From Paracoccus homiensis (GTDB taxonomy: Bacteria; Pseudomonadota; Alphaproteobacteria; Rhodobacterales; Rhodobacteraceae), in assembly GCF_900111675.1 (NCBI RefSeq), contig NZ_FOHO01000008.1, positions 96,992 to 160,991 of the forward strand: DNA of 64,000 bases, written 5' to 3'. Shown here in pieces: positions 36,551 to 46,107 of this stretch; position 1 is the first letter of the stretch; the number at the start of each line of letters is the position of its first letter. The notes under the pieces are model-generated. The model saw nothing but the letters and a program-made list of their open reading frames with translations, was not told where the DNA came from and did not search any database. Position numbers and translations under genes: made by a program.

Positions 36551-37237
36551 ATGGATGACCGGTTGATCGTGGCGCTGGATGTGCCGAACGCGGTTGCGGG
36601 GCTGGATCTGGCGGGCAAGCTGGGCGATGCCGTCGGCTTTTACAAGATCGGGCTGGGAATGCTGACCGGGGGCGGGCTGGCCCTTGCCAATGAGCTGAAA
36701 CAGGAACATGGCAAGCGCATCTTCCTGGACATGAAGCTGTTCGATATCGGCGCCACGGTCGAGGCCGCCGTGCGCGGGCTGGCGCAGTTCGACATCGATT
36801 TTCTGACCGTTCATGGCGACCCGCATGTGGTCAGCGCCGCGAAAGAGGGTGCCTCGGGCAGCAATCTGAAGATCCTTGGCGTGACCATCCTGACCTCGCT
36901 GGAACGGGCCGATCTGGACGCGGGCATGATCCGGGCGGGCGATGTCCACGACATCACGGTCGAGCGTGCGGCCCGCGCCTTCGAGGCCGGTGCCGATGGC
37001 ATCATCTGTTCCCCGCGCGAGGCGGCGGCGATCCGTGCCCTGCCGGATTCGCGGCTGATCGTGACGCCGGGGGTCCGCCCCACCGGCGCCGCGCTTGGCG
37101 ATCAGAAACGTGTCGAAACCCCTTCCAGTGCCATCGGGGCCGGTGCCGATCATATCGTGGTCGGGCGTCCGGTCTGGCAGGCAAAGGATCCCAGGGCTGC
37201 CGCATCGGCCATTCAGGCCGAAATCGCGGCCCTGTAA
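36551..37237 (+). CDS. pyrF: Orotidine 5'-phosphate decarboxylase
   Basis: 228 residues, a TIM barrel with the catalytic DxKxxD motif in FLDMKLFDIGATV, VTPGVRP for the phosphate loop, and GADHIVVGRPV near the C-terminus. It makes UMP from OMP. ATG 36551 follows GGGGCAAGG. Divergent from clpB. Confidence 0.97.
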   Translation: MDDRLIVALDVPNAVAGLDLAGKLGDAVGFYKIGLGMLTGGGLALANELKQEHGKRIFLDMKLFDIGATVEAAVRGLAQFDIDFLTVHGDPHVVSAAKEGASGSNLKILGVTILTSLERADLDAGMIRAGDVHDITVERAARAFEAGADGIICSPREAAAIRALPDSRLIVTPGVRPTGAALGDQKRVETPSSAIGAGADHIVVGRPVWQAKDPRAAASAIQAEIAAL

Positions 37238-37330
37238 CGCGCAGCGCACGCATCGCGGCCGGATCGCGCAACACGTTGACGCCTGCGGGCGTCGGCGTCA
37301 CCCTTGACCTGATCAGCGATGCGAGGGGCT

Positions 37331-38041
37331 ATGGGCGATCGGGGGTTCACCGAAAAGGCGCAGAACGATCTGGTGCTATCCTTTCTGGCCGTGCGCCGGG
37401 CCATCGGGGCCTTGGGCTTTTTCCTGCCCACGGCACTGCTGGTCTATGGGCTGATCGCGGGGGATCTGCTGCCCAGCCTGTCGGCGGCCTATTACAGCCC
37501 CATGCGCGAGGTTTTCGTGGGCTGTCTGATCGCGCTGGCGGTCTTTCTGTGGGCCTATGAGGGTTTTCGCCCCAATGCGGGTGAGGTGATCAGCGACAAG
37601 GCGACGGCCCGCATTGCCGCGATCGCGGTGGCGCTGGTGGCGCTGTGCCCGACGCATGATCCCGCGAAGATGGAGGGCGTCGATCCCGGTTGCACCCTGC
37701 TGCAATGCCTCCTGGGCGCGGATCTGGCCGCGCGTCTGCATTTCGGGGCTGCCGCGGTTTTTTTCGCGGCTCTGGCGGTCTATTGCCTGATCCTGTTCAC
37801 GCGCGGGCAGGTCGATGGGCCGGAAAAGCGGGCCTCGAACCGGATCTACCGGATCTGTGGCTGGGTGATCGTGGCCTGCCTGCTGTTGCTGGGCGTCGTC
37901 ATGCTGACGGATCTGGGGGACAGTCTGGGCGCGTTGCAGCCTGTCTTCTGGCTGGAAAGCATCGCGACCTTCGCCTTTGCGACAAGCTGGATGGTCAAGG
38001 GCGACGCGCTGCAACCGCTGATTCGCAGCCTGATGCGTTAA
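37331..38041 (+). CDS. Integral membrane protein of unknown function (about six TM)
   Basis: 236 residues from ATG 37331, with GCGAGGGGCT upstream; an ATG at 37319 is in frame. About six hydrophobic segments are visible (around residues 22-45, 58-77, 94-113, 133-155, 173-193 and 202-222). Between the third and fourth there is a soluble loop with cysteines (CPTH and GCTLLQC). It resembles DUF998-type and other uncharacterised membrane proteins, but I cannot name a family. It converges on the NUDIX gene with a 4-base overlap. Confidence 0.72.
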   Translation: MGDRGFTEKAQNDLVLSFLAVRRAIGALGFFLPTALLVYGLIAGDLLPSLSAAYYSPMREVFVGCLIALAVFLWAYEGFRPNAGEVISDKATARIAAIAVALVALCPTHDPAKMEGVDPGCTLLQCLLGADLAARLHFGAAAVFFAALAVYCLILFTRGQVDGPEKRASNRIYRICGWVIVACLLLLGVVMLTDLGDSLGALQPVFWLESIATFAFATSWMVKGDALQPLIRSLMR

Positions 38042-38439
38042 CGGGCCGTGATCCAGCGCTGAAAATGCGGAATCGCGCGGGGATGCGCCAGAAAGGTCGC
38101 GACGGGCATCATCTGCCAGCGTTGGCCTTCGTCGCCAAAGCGGATCGCGGCGATCTCTTGTGGCGTCAGGCACCCTGAGAACAGCCACGACATCATGCCC
38201 GGCCCCTGAACGGATGGAAAACTGCGCCCGGTCAGCCGGGCAGGGGGCAATGTCAGGCCGAATTCTTCGTGTAGCTCGCGCAGGGCGCAGGCCACCGGGC
38301 TTTCCCGGCCCTCGCGCCCGCCGCCGGGCAGATCCCAATGCGCGGGAAAGGGAATGTCGGGCCGATCGTCGCGCAGATAGGTCAGCAGCCGGTCGCCCTG
38401 CGTCAGGAACAGCTTGGCGCCATGAAAGGGGCGGTCCAT
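38038..38439 (-). CDS. NUDIX hydrolase
   Basis: 133 residues from ATG 38439. The NUDIX box is complete: GGGREGRESPVACALRELHEEFG, fitting GX5EX7REUXEEXG. The N-terminus, AKLFLTQGDRLLTYLRDD, resembles the MutT side of the family. Substrate unknown. It follows the NfeD gene on the same strand by 5 bases and shares that operon. Confidence 0.9.
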   Translation of the reverse strand: MDRPFHGAKLFLTQGDRLLTYLRDDRPDIPFPAHWDLPGGGREGRESPVACALRELHEEFGLTLPPARLTGRSFPSVQGPGMMSWLFSGCLTPQEIAAIRFGDEGQRWQMMPVATFLAHPRAIPHFQRWITAR

Positions 38440-38444
38440 CTGGA

Positions 38445-38714
38445 TCAGTCGTTGATATCGCGATCCCAGATCCGCACCTGCGAGCGTCGGATCCCCACCG
38501 CGCGGCGCAGGACGAACCAGACGACGCCCGACAGAATCGCGGTCGCCAGAAGTGTCAGCGGCAGGCCCGCCGACCAGATCCCGGTCAGCAGCAGCACCCC
38601 CATGACCGCGACGGCCCCGGCCAGCCCCATGAACACCCAGCCCGGCACGACCAGTTCCAGCGCCGCCAGAACCAGCGCGGCGATGATCCACAGCCAGCCG
38701 TTCAGCCAGATCAC
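38445..38714 (-). CDS. NfeD-like membrane protein
   Basis: 89 residues with three or four hydrophobic segments (LWIIAALVLAALELVVPGWVFMG, then VMGVLLLTGIW and LLATAILSGVVWFVL). It is a short NfeD form lacking the usual OB-fold tail. The start overlaps the stop of the stomatin-like gene, the classic stomatin/NfeD pairing thought to organise membrane microdomains. Confidence 0.85.
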   Translation of the reverse strand: MIWLNGWLWIIAALVLAALELVVPGWVFMGLAGAVAVMGVLLLTGIWSAGLPLTLLATAILSGVVWFVLRRAVGIRRSQVRIWDRDIND

Positions 38715-39610
38715 GAGGCGCGCCCCTTCAACAGCGCGAAGGCATCCGAAAACGCGTCCATTGCGGATGCGGGCAGGACCAGCGTCTGTTTGCCCTGTCC
38801 CTCGGCGATCTGGGCCAGCGCATCGACCTGCTTCATGGCGACCTGATACTGCGCGGCCTCAAGCCCGTTCTTGGAAATGGCATCGGCAATGGTCGCCGTT
38901 GCATAGGCCTCGGCCTCGGCCAGAACGCGGCGGGCCTTGGCCTGCTGTTCGGCGGCATAAAGTTCGCCATCCGCGGCCAGTTCCACGGCGCGGCGCTTAC
39001 CCTCGGCCTCGGTCACCTGGGCGCGGCGGGCACGTTCGGCGTTCAGCTGTTGCAGCATGGCGGCGCGGGTGGCCTCGTCCAGGTTCACGTCTAGAATTTC
39101 GGCCCGCGTCACCTCGATGCCCCAGTCATCGACGACATTGGCCAGCGATTCGCGGATGCGGGTGATCAGCTGTGCGCGGTTGGACTGCACCTGATCCAGT
39201 TCCATCGTGCCGATTTCCGAGCGCACGATCCCGGCGACGGTGGTGGCGATGGCCGCGTCGATGTCGCGAATGCGGTAGACCGTCTTTTCCGGCTCGATGA
39301 TCCGGTAGAAGACCGAGGTCTCGACCTGCACCAGCACGTTGTCGGCGGTGATGGCATCCTGGCTGCTGGTCGGCAGCTGACGTTCCAGAACCGAAATCTT
39401 GTGCGCGACGCGGTCAAGAAAGGGCACGATGAAGTTGATGCCCGGCCCCAGAACCGCGCGCAGGCGGCCGAAACGCTCGATCACGAATTTCTGCGATTGC
39501 GGCACGATCCGCACGGCCGAGCTGATGGCCATGAACAGGACCACCGCCAGCACGATCAGGGCGGCGTTCTGCCCCAGCAGGTTCAGAAGGCTGTCGGGAA
39601 TATCCTGCAT
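38711..39610 (-). CDS. SPFH/stomatin-family protein (QmcA-like)
   Basis: 299 residues: one N-terminal TM (ALIVLAVVLFMAISSA), an SPFH/band-7 domain (VPQSQKFVIERFGR, GINFIVPFLDRVAHK, ELDQVQSNRAQL), and an Ala/Glu-rich coiled coil (about 180-250) that drives oligomerisation. It scaffolds inner-membrane microdomains with NfeD and may modulate proteases such as FtsH. It is first in the operon with nfeD and the NUDIX gene. Confidence 0.92.
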   Translation of the reverse strand: MQDIPDSLLNLLGQNAALIVLAVVLFMAISSAVRIVPQSQKFVIERFGRLRAVLGPGINFIVPFLDRVAHKISVLERQLPTSSQDAITADNVLVQVETSVFYRIIEPEKTVYRIRDIDAAIATTVAGIVRSEIGTMELDQVQSNRAQLITRIRESLANVVDDWGIEVTRAEILDVNLDEATRAAMLQQLNAERARRAQVTEAEGKRRAVELAADGELYAAEQQAKARRVLAEAEAYATATIADAISKNGLEAAQYQVAMKQVDALAQIAEGQGKQTLVLPASAMDAFSDAFALLKGRAS

Positions 39611-39621
39611 GTCGGGTCCTT

Positions 39622-40491
39622 TTATTCGGCGGCGATGCGGTTGCAGCCCGCGCTGCCATCGCTGTCCAGCGTGGCAAGCCGCTTGATCACGCGGCCCAGC
39701 TTGTCGGCAAAGCGGTCGAAATCGGGCAGCGGGGCGATTCGCGTTTCGTCCATGTAAAGCGAACGGTCGATTTCCACCTGCAGCACATGGATGTTCTGGC
39801 TGGGACGGCCATAGGCCGAACAGATATAGGCCCCCGAAAAGGGCGAATTGCGCCGCACGCGCCAGCCTTCCGATTGCAGCGCATCGGCCACCGCGTCCGA
39901 GATCCGGGCCGCCGCCGACAGCCCGTGGCGATTGCCCAACACCATGTCGGGCCGCGCGCCGCCCAGATGGGTCAGCGCGTCATGAGGCATCGAATGCATG
40001 TCGATCAGCACGGCCTGGCCAAAACGTGTGCGGGCTTCGCTGATCAGGGCGTTCAGTGTCTGGTGATAGGGGCGCCAATAGGCATTGATTCGACGCTCGG
40101 CCTCGGCCCGGTCCATCGATTCGCGGTGGATCTGGCGGCCATGCGCCACGACGCGGGGAATCACCCCCAATCCGGCAAGGGTGCGCTGGTTCAGCGGATG
40201 CCGCGGAACCCCCCGCACGATCAGCGGATCGATTTCATCTGCGCCGCGGTTCAGGTCCACGACGCAACGCGGGATCGTGGTCGACAGCGTGAGCGCACCG
40301 TGTCGGGTGGCGCATTCGATCAGGCGATCGACAAAGGCATCTTCCGAAGAACGCAGCAATTCCAGCGGTAATGAGCTGTTTTCGGTGAACCAGTCGGGGT
40401 AGTGGCGGCCAGAATGGGGCGATGCGAAGATCACGCCGCTGGCCCAATGGACCGGGCGCGTCAGAACGACAGGCGAATTTGCGGCTTTCAA
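39622..40491 (-). CDS. N-formylglutamate amidohydrolase family protein
   Basis: 289 residues. FGase-family motifs include FASPHSGRHYPDWF near the N-terminus, VVDLNRGADEIDP, LIDMHSMPHD and QVEIDRSLYM. The enzymes release formate from N-formyl-glutamate, the last step of one histidine degradation route, but no hut genes lie nearby, so the role may be broader. It begins the minus-strand run that continues into the stomatin gene 11 bases on. Confidence 0.9.
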   Translation of the reverse strand: MKAANSPVVLTRPVHWASGVIFASPHSGRHYPDWFTENSSLPLELLRSSEDAFVDRLIECATRHGALTLSTTIPRCVVDLNRGADEIDPLIVRGVPRHPLNQRTLAGLGVIPRVVAHGRQIHRESMDRAEAERRINAYWRPYHQTLNALISEARTRFGQAVLIDMHSMPHDALTHLGGARPDMVLGNRHGLSAAARISDAVADALQSEGWRVRRNSPFSGAYICSAYGRPSQNIHVLQVEIDRSLYMDETRIAPLPDFDRFADKLGRVIKRLATLDSDGSAGCNRIAAE

Positions 40492-40556
40492 CGACTGCCC
40501 CCCACGCAGTTGCGATCCGCTATTTATAGCCGATTAAATTACCTCTCCAATAGGCC

Positions 40557-40585
40557 TTGAATGTCCCTGAAAGCCCCTATATAGA
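40557..40585 (+). promoter_or_regulatory. Promoter of tRNA-Val
   Basis: TTGAAT at 40557-40562 and TATAGA at 40580-40585 with a 17-base spacer, about 60 bases ahead of the tRNA. This is a good match to a housekeeping sigma-70 promoter. Confidence 0.65.
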
Positions 40586-40647
40586 CCCTCGCACCGAGAC
40601 GGTTTGAACGGCGTTTCAGATGAAACACGGACAGATCTTCAAGGGAC

Positions 40648-40722
40648 GGGCGGTTAGCTCAGCGGTAGAGCACTACGTTGACATCGTAGTGGCCACTGGT
40701 TCGATCCCAGTACCGCCCACCA
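40648..40722 (+). tRNA. tRNA-Val (GAC)
   Basis: A 75-base cloverleaf: acceptor GGGCGGT / ACCGCCC, D-arm AGCTCAGCGGTAGAGC, anticodon loop TTGACAT with anticodon GAC, T-arm GGTTCGATCCC and an encoded CCA. rpmJ follows 81 bases downstream, possibly on the same transcript. Confidence 0.98.
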
Positions 40723-40803
40723 TTCTTTCGCCGCCCCCGGCCTATGTCGGGGGCATTTCGTTTTCCAAGCGGCTGCGACGCGCCGCGACGATGGAGAAAA
40801 CCG

Positions 40804-40929
40804 ATGAAGGTTCGCAACTCGCTCCGCTCGCTCAAGAGCCGGCACCGCGACTGCCAGGTCGTGCGCCGCAAGGGCCGCATCTACGTGATCAACAAGACCA
40901 ACCGCCGTTTCAAGGCCCGTCAGGGCTGA
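40804..40929 (+). CDS. rpmJ: 50S ribosomal protein L36
   Basis: 41 residues ([18 protein letters not shown] at the start, NRRFKARQG at the end), the length usual for alphaproteobacterial L36. It is the zinc-independent form: only one cysteine remains of the CCCH zinc knuckle. The stop is followed by a strong terminator. Confidence 0.95.
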   Translation: MKVRNSLRSLKSRHRDCQVVRRKGRIYVINKTNRRFKARQG

Positions 40930-40978
40930 TCTGGTGGATCTTGGCCGACGACTGGTCGGCAAGTCACGCGAAAACGAC

Positions 40979-41006
40979 AAAACCCGCCGCTTTCGGCGGG
41001 TTTTTT
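40979..41006 (+). terminator. Terminator after rpmJ
   Basis: Inverted repeat AAAACCCGCCG / CGGCGGGTTTT with a 4-base loop and a run of six Ts. Confidence 0.92.
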
Positions 41007-41064
41007 CATGCCCGAAGGCGTAATGGCACCGAATCGGACAGGCGATGTTGGGGGCCATGTCGGG

Positions 41065-41313
41065 ATGTTGCAGTTTTCGGCGCTGGTGGCGGGGTCCGTC
41101 TCGCTTGGCGCAAGGGTGGCGAATCTGATCGACCCGGCGGCCATCACCGCATTGCGATTCGTTCTGGCCGGGGGCAATCATCGGCGGCACCTGCGTGATC
41201 GTTGGGCCTGGCCTGAACCGGCGCGATTTTCGCGCATCTTGGCGCCTTCTTCTTTGCCGGGTGTGATCGTCACGCTGATTGCGCTGATTCTGCTGCGGCG
41301 CGACGAGGCGTGA
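41065..41313 (+). pseudogene. Decayed EamA/DMT transporter remnant
   Basis: The frame from ATG 41065 starts like a DMT permease (MLQFSALVAGSVSLGARVAN, then PAAITALRFVLAG). It soon turns into non-family sequence. The next frame from about 41170 reads GAIIGGTCVIVGPGLNRR, which resembles a DMT C-terminus, and the original frame ends with a membrane-like GVIVTLIALILLRRDEA. A roughly 300-residue transporter has thus shrunk by a large deletion plus frameshifts. No intact protein is expected. Confidence 0.55.
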
Positions 41314-41395
41314 TGCTAGGGCGCATCGTGACGCTTTTCATCCCGGTCAGGCACGGCTAGTTTCCCAAAAACGTGAACGAAAAAAGGGGCAGTGG

Positions 41396-42166
41396 GTGGC
41401 GCATATCATCGTTGTCGGCAACGAAAAGGGTGGGTCCGGGAAATCCACCACCTCGATGCATGTGGCGACTGCCCTGGCACGGATGGGGCATCGCGTCGGT
41501 GGGCTGGACCTTGATGTCCGGCAGCGCAGCTTCGCCCGCTATCTGGAAAATCGCATGGCTTTCCTGAAGCGCAGCGACCTGGATCTGCCGACGCCCCAAC
41601 TGGGCGTGCTGGGCGAGGGGGGCGACCCGCTGACCCCCGCATTGGAACAGCTGGAACAGACCTGCGACTTTATCCTGCTGGATTGCCCCGGCTCGCATAC
41701 CAAGCTTAGCCAGATGGCCCATACGCTGGCCGATACGCTGATCACGCCGCTGAATGACAGCTTTGTGGATTTCGACCTGCTGGCCCGCATGTCGCCCGAG
41801 GGGAAGGTGCTGGGCCCCTCGATCTATGCCGAAATGGTGTGGTCGGCGCGGCAGATGCGGGCACAGGCCGGGGCAGGGCCGATCGACTGGATCGTGCTGC
41901 GCAACCGGCTGGGCACGCAGGCCATGCATAACAAGCGCAAGGTCGGTGGCGCGTTGACCACGTTGTCGAAGCGGATCGGGTTTCGCGTCTCGGCAGGCTT
42001 TTCGGAACGGGTGATCTTTCGGGAATTGTTTCCGCGCGGACTGACCCTGCTGGACCTGAAGGATATCGGCACCGAACAGCTGAGCATGTCGAACATCGCC
42101 GCGCGGCAGGAATTGCGCGATCTGATCACCGAGGTGAACCTGCCGGATGTGACGGTCAATTTCTGA
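41396..42166 (+). CDS. mipZ: Division-plane positioning ATPase MipZ
   Basis: 256 residues from GTG 41396, which gives the family N-terminus MAHIIVVGNEKGGSGKSTTSMH with the deviant Walker A. GGLDLDVRQRSFARYLENR and FILLDCPGSHTKLSQMAH are MipZ-specific rather than ParA or Soj. MipZ forms gradients from ParB-bound poles and blocks FtsZ assembly away from mid-cell. It stands alone and is followed by a terminator. Confidence 0.93.
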   Translation: MAHIIVVGNEKGGSGKSTTSMHVATALARMGHRVGGLDLDVRQRSFARYLENRMAFLKRSDLDLPTPQLGVLGEGGDPLTPALEQLEQTCDFILLDCPGSHTKLSQMAHTLADTLITPLNDSFVDFDLLARMSPEGKVLGPSIYAEMVWSARQMRAQAGAGPIDWIVLRNRLGTQAMHNKRKVGGALTTLSKRIGFRVSAGFSERVIFRELFPRGLTLLDLKDIGTEQLSMSNIAARQELRDLITEVNLPDVTVNF

Positions 42167-42189
42167 CCCGTCCGACGCGGCCAAGAAAG

Positions 42190-42213
42190 AAGGGGCCCGG
42201 CGGGCCCCTTTTT
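42190..42213. terminator. Terminator between mipZ and pdhC
   Basis: Inverted repeat AAGGGGCCC / GGGCCCCTT with a 3-base loop and flanking A and T runs, between convergent genes. Confidence 0.85.
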
Positions 42214-42232
42214 GCGTTTCCGTCGCCCGTGA

Positions 42233-43558
42233 TCAGGCCAGCATGCCCATCGGGTTTTCCAGATGCGCGACGATCGCCTCAAGCAGCTGGGCACCCAATG
42301 CGCCATCGATCACGCGGTGATCGACCGACAGTGTCATCGACATCACGTTGCGGATCACGACCTGATCATCCTCGACCACCGGGGTCTTGATGCCGGCACC
42401 AACGGCCAGGATCGCGCCATGCGGCGGGTTGATCACGGCGTCGAAATTCTCGATGCCGAACATGCCCAGATTGCTGATCGCAAAGCTGCCGCCCTGATAT
42501 TCATGCGGGGCCAGCTTCTTGTTCTTGGCGCGGTTGGCCAGGTCCTTCATCTCGGTCGACAGCTTCGACAGGGTCTTGGCGTCGGCGTCCTTCAGAACCG
42601 GCGTGAACAGCCCGCCTTCGACCGCGACCGCGACAGCCACGTCCGAGGGTTTCAGCTTGATGATCCGGTCGCCCGCCCAGACGGCATTGGCGTCTGGCAC
42701 CTGTTGCAGCGCCAGCGCGCAGGCCTTGATGATGAAATCATTGACCGACAGCTTGACGCCGCGACCTTCCAGCTGCTGGTTCAGCGTGGCGCGGAACTTC
42801 ATCAGCTCGTCCAGCTTGGCCGAGCGGCGCAGGTAGAAATGCGGGATCGTCGATTTGGCTTCGCCCAGACGCTGCGCGATGGTGCGGCGCATCCCGTCCA
42901 GTTTGACCTCTTCGGTCTCGCGGTCGGCATAGATTTTGGCGATGGCATCGGCGGACGGGCCCTTGGGCGCTTCGGCGGCGGCTGCCGGGGCGGGTGCTGC
43001 GGCAGGGGCGTCGGACTTGGCCGGTGCGGCACCCGCCTTGGCACCCTCGACATCCGCCTTGACGATCCGGCCGCGCGGGCCGGATCCGGTCAGGGTCGTC
43101 AGGTCGATGCCCTTGTCAGCCGCGATGCGACGGGCAAGCGGCGAGGCAAAGACACGGTCGCCCTTGTCGGTGACGGGGGCGGGCGGTGCCTTGGCAGCGT
43201 CGCCGCCACTGTCGGCGCGGGTGACCGTCTGGCCGGTATCGTTCGGGTGGGCCTTGTCGTCGCCCGACGCGGCCGCAGGCTTGGCGGCGCTGCTGCCGAT
43301 ATCATCGGCGCTTTCGCCCTCTTCCAGCAGCACGGCGATGGGGGTGTTCACGGCCACCCCTGCGCTGCCTTCCTCGACAAGGATCTTGCCGATCTTGCCT
43401 TCGTCCACGGCCTCGAATTCCATCGTGGCCTTGTCGGTTTCGATCTCGGCGATGATGTCGCCGGATTTGACCTCGTCACCCTCTTTCACCAGCCATTTGG
43501 CCAGTGTGCCTTCCTCCATCGTGGGGGACAGCGCGGGCATCAGGATTTCTGTCGGCAT
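42233..43558 (-). CDS. pdhC: Pyruvate dehydrogenase E2, dihydrolipoamide acetyltransferase
   Basis: 441 residues: lipoyl domain (lysine in [12 protein letters not shown], about residue 43), an Ala/Pro linker, an E3-binding domain ([14 protein letters not shown], about 135-170) and the catalytic domain ending with [12 protein letters not shown], the His/Asp active-site motif. It transfers the acetyl group to CoA and forms the complex core. It is the last gene of pdhABC; no lpd is nearby. Confidence 0.97.
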   Translation of the reverse strand: MPTEILMPALSPTMEEGTLAKWLVKEGDEVKSGDIIAEIETDKATMEFEAVDEGKIGKILVEEGSAGVAVNTPIAVLLEEGESADDIGSSAAKPAAASGDDKAHPNDTGQTVTRADSGGDAAKAPPAPVTDKGDRVFASPLARRIAADKGIDLTTLTGSGPRGRIVKADVEGAKAGAAPAKSDAPAAAPAPAAAAEAPKGPSADAIAKIYADRETEEVKLDGMRRTIAQRLGEAKSTIPHFYLRRSAKLDELMKFRATLNQQLEGRGVKLSVNDFIIKACALALQQVPDANAVWAGDRIIKLKPSDVAVAVAVEGGLFTPVLKDADAKTLSKLSTEMKDLANRAKNKKLAPHEYQGGSFAISNLGMFGIENFDAVINPPHGAILAVGAGIKTPVVEDDQVVIRNVMSMTLSVDHRVIDGALGAQLLEAIVAHLENPMGMLA

Positions 43559-43570
43559 AACGCGTTCCCC

Positions 43571-44944
43571 TTACTTGTAGGTGACTTTCTTCACGGCCTC
43601 GACCACCTCGTCCGAGGTAATCAGCGCGTGCTTTTCAAGATTGGCGGCATAGGGCATGGGCACGTCCTTGCCGGTGCAGTTGATCACCGGGGCGTCCAGC
43701 CAGTCGAAGGCGTTTTCCATCACATAGGCCGACAGGTGGTTGCCGATCGAGGCGACGGGGAAGCCTTCTTCGACGGTGACCAGACGGTTGGTCTTCTTCA
43801 CCGATTCGATGATGGTGCCATAGTCGATGGGGCGCAGCGTGCGCAGGTCGATCACCTCGGCGTCGATGCCCTGTTCGGCCAGCTTGTCGGCGGCTTCCAG
43901 TGCGTGGGACATGCCGATGCCAAAGCTGACGAGGGTGACATCCGACCCTTCGCGGGCGATGCGCGCCTTGCCGAAGGGGATGGTGAAATCCTCCAGATCC
44001 GGCACTTCGAAGCTGCGGCCGTAAAGGATCTCGTTTTCCAGGAAGATGACCGGGTTCGGGTCGCGGATCGCCTGCTTCATCAGGCCCTTCGCATCAGCCG
44101 CGCTGTAGGGCATCACCACTTTCAGGCCGGGGATCTGGGCATACCATGCCGCGTAATCCTGGCTGTGCTGGGCGGCCACACGTGCGGCGGCGCCGTTCGG
44201 GCCGCGGAACACGATGGGGCATCCCATCTGACCGCCCGACATATACAGTGTCTTGGCGGCCGAGTTGATGATGTGGTCGATCGCCTGCATCGCGAAGTTG
44301 AATGTCATGAATTCGACGATCGGGCGCAGACCGGCAAAGGCCGCGCCGGTGCCGATCCCGGCAAAGCCGATTTCGCTGATCGGGGTGTCGACGACGCGAC
44401 GGGGGCCGAACTTGTCCAGCAAGCCCTGGCTGATCTTGTATGCGCCCTGATATTCGCCGACCTCTTCGCCCATCAGGAAGACGGTCGCATCGCGGTCCAT
44501 TTCCTCTTCCATGGCCTCGCGCAGTGCTTCGCGCACGGTCATGGACTTCATCTTGGTGCCTTCGGGCCAGTCCGGGCTGCGGTCGGGCTGCGGCGTCTTG
44601 ACCTCGGCGACGGCCGACTTGGTTGGTGCCTCGTCGGATTTCGACGCATCGGCCTGCGGCGCCTCTGCCGGGGCCGGGACCTTGATGTCGTCGGCGCTTT
44701 CGCCTTCCTCGACCAGCACGGCGATGGGCGTGTTGACCTTGACGCCTTCGGTGCCTTCCTCGATCAGGATCTTGCCAAGCGTGCCTTCATCGACCGCTTC
44801 GAACTCCATCGTGGCCTTGTCGGTTTCGATCTCGGCGATGATATCGCCGGCCTTCACCTCATCGCCTTCTTTCTTCAGCCATTTCGCCAGCGTGCCTTCC
44901 TCCATGGTCGGCGACAGGGCGGGCATCAGGATTTCGGTTGCCAT
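43571..44944 (-). CDS. pdhB: Pyruvate dehydrogenase E1 beta with N-terminal lipoyl domain
   Basis: 457 residues, longer than a plain E1 beta because it starts with a lipoyl domain ([12 protein letters not shown], about residues 36-47) nearly identical to that of pdhC, followed by an acidic/Ala linker. The transketolase-like part begins near 130 ([29 protein letters not shown]). Lipoylated E1 beta is typical of alphaproteobacteria. The two lipoyl-coding stretches are closely similar DNA that could recombine. Confidence 0.96.
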   Translation of the reverse strand: MATEILMPALSPTMEEGTLAKWLKKEGDEVKAGDIIAEIETDKATMEFEAVDEGTLGKILIEEGTEGVKVNTPIAVLVEEGESADDIKVPAPAEAPQADASKSDEAPTKSAVAEVKTPQPDRSPDWPEGTKMKSMTVREALREAMEEEMDRDATVFLMGEEVGEYQGAYKISQGLLDKFGPRRVVDTPISEIGFAGIGTGAAFAGLRPIVEFMTFNFAMQAIDHIINSAAKTLYMSGGQMGCPIVFRGPNGAAARVAAQHSQDYAAWYAQIPGLKVVMPYSAADAKGLMKQAIRDPNPVIFLENEILYGRSFEVPDLEDFTIPFGKARIAREGSDVTLVSFGIGMSHALEAADKLAEQGIDAEVIDLRTLRPIDYGTIIESVKKTNRLVTVEEGFPVASIGNHLSAYVMENAFDWLDAPVINCTGKDVPMPYAANLEKHALITSDEVVEAVKKVTYK

Positions 44945-44957
44945 TCTTGGTCCCCCC

Positions 44958-45992
44958 TCAGGCGTTCATGTCTTCGGCCGAGCCTTGCGGCAGGTCTTCG
45001 GCATAGATGTCGGTCCACAGTTCCTCGAACGCGGGTTCGGGGCTTTCCTTGGCGAATTCGGCCGATTCGTTGACGATCTCTTTGATCTCTTTGTCGATGG
45101 CCTTCAGTTCGTCTTCCGAGGCGTGGTTGCCCTGCAACAGCAGCTCGCGGACATTTTCGATGGCGTCGCGTTCGTCGCGCATCTTCTGGACCTCTTCGCG
45201 GGTCCGGTATTTTGCCGGGTCCGACATCGAGTGCCCGCGATAACGGTAGGTCATCACTTCCAGGATGTAGGGGCCCTTGCCCGCGCGGCAATGCGCCACG
45301 GCCTTTTCGCCGGCAGCCTTCACCGCCAGAACGTCCATGCCGTCGACCTGTTCACCCTCGATCCCGAAGGCGGCGCCGCGTTCATAGAGGCTGGTGGATT
45401 TGGTCGAGCGCTTGACCGAGGTGCCCATCGCGTACTGGTTGTTCTCGATCACGAAAATGACGGGCAGGTCCCACAGCTCGGCCATGTTGTAGGTTTCATA
45501 GACCTGGCCTTGGTTGGCGGCCCCGTCACCGAAATAGGTGAAGGTGACGCGGCCATTGTCCAGATACTTGTCGGCAAAGGCCAGACCCGCACCCAGCGGC
45601 ACCTGCGCCGCGACGATGCCATGCCCGCCGTAGAAATGCTTTTCGCGGCTGAACATATGCATGCTGCCGCCCTTGCCCTTGGAATACCCGCCCTCGCGTC
45701 CGGTCAGTTCGGCCATCACGCCCTTGGGGTCCATGCCGCAGGCCAGCATGTGGCCGTGGTCACGATAGGATGTGATGCGCTTGTCGCCTTCCTCGGCCGC
45801 GGCCTCGAGGCCGACGACGACGGCTTCCTGCCCGATATACAGGTGGCAGAAGCCCCCGATCAGGCCCATGCCGTAAAGCTGTCCTGCCTTTTCTTCGAAA
45901 CGACGGATCAGCAGCATGTCGCGATAATATTTCAGCAGCTCGTCCTTGGAGACGTTGGACGTTGCTTTGCTGGCTGCGGGTCTCCTGGCCAT
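44958..45992 (-). CDS. pdhA: Pyruvate dehydrogenase E1 alpha
   Basis: 344 residues. The thiamine-diphosphate motif is [12 protein letters not shown] ... [11 protein letters not shown], and [16 protein letters not shown] is the phosphorylation-loop region. With E1 beta it decarboxylates pyruvate. The basic N-terminus ([11 protein letters not shown]) precedes [19 protein letters not shown]. First gene of the operon; a 20-base inverted repeat lies 28 bases upstream. Confidence 0.97.
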   Translation of the reverse strand: MARRPAASKATSNVSKDELLKYYRDMLLIRRFEEKAGQLYGMGLIGGFCHLYIGQEAVVVGLEAAAEEGDKRITSYRDHGHMLACGMDPKGVMAELTGREGGYSKGKGGSMHMFSREKHFYGGHGIVAAQVPLGAGLAFADKYLDNGRVTFTYFGDGAANQGQVYETYNMAELWDLPVIFVIENNQYAMGTSVKRSTKSTSLYERGAAFGIEGEQVDGMDVLAVKAAGEKAVAHCRAGKGPYILEVMTYRYRGHSMSDPAKYRTREEVQKMRDERDAIENVRELLLQGNHASEDELKAIDKEIKEIVNESAEFAKESPEPAFEELWTDIYAEDLPQGSAEDMNA

Positions 45993-46020
45993 ACGGCAAT
46001 CCTCCTGGATGCGGGTCGGA

Positions 46021-46040
46021 ATAGTTCAGCGTTAAACTAT
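46021..46040. promoter_or_regulatory. Inverted repeat upstream of pdhA, possible operator
   Basis: ATAGTTCAGCGTTAAACTAT, with arms ATAGTT / AACTAT perfect and 8 of 10 half-site positions complementary. It is placed where a repressor of pdhABC could bind. Confidence 0.4.
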
Positions 46041-46107
46041 CCGTAGCGCATCGCTTCGGGGGGTGCAACTTGCGAAACCCCGGACCCGTGCGGCAAGCCG
46101 CCGCCGC

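Noticed and set aside
43400..44850. Near-identical lipoyl-coding stretches in pdhB and pdhC as a recent duplication or assembly artefact
   Set aside because: Lipoylated E1 beta next to E2 is standard in alphaproteobacteria, and the domains differ at many silent and some coding positions.
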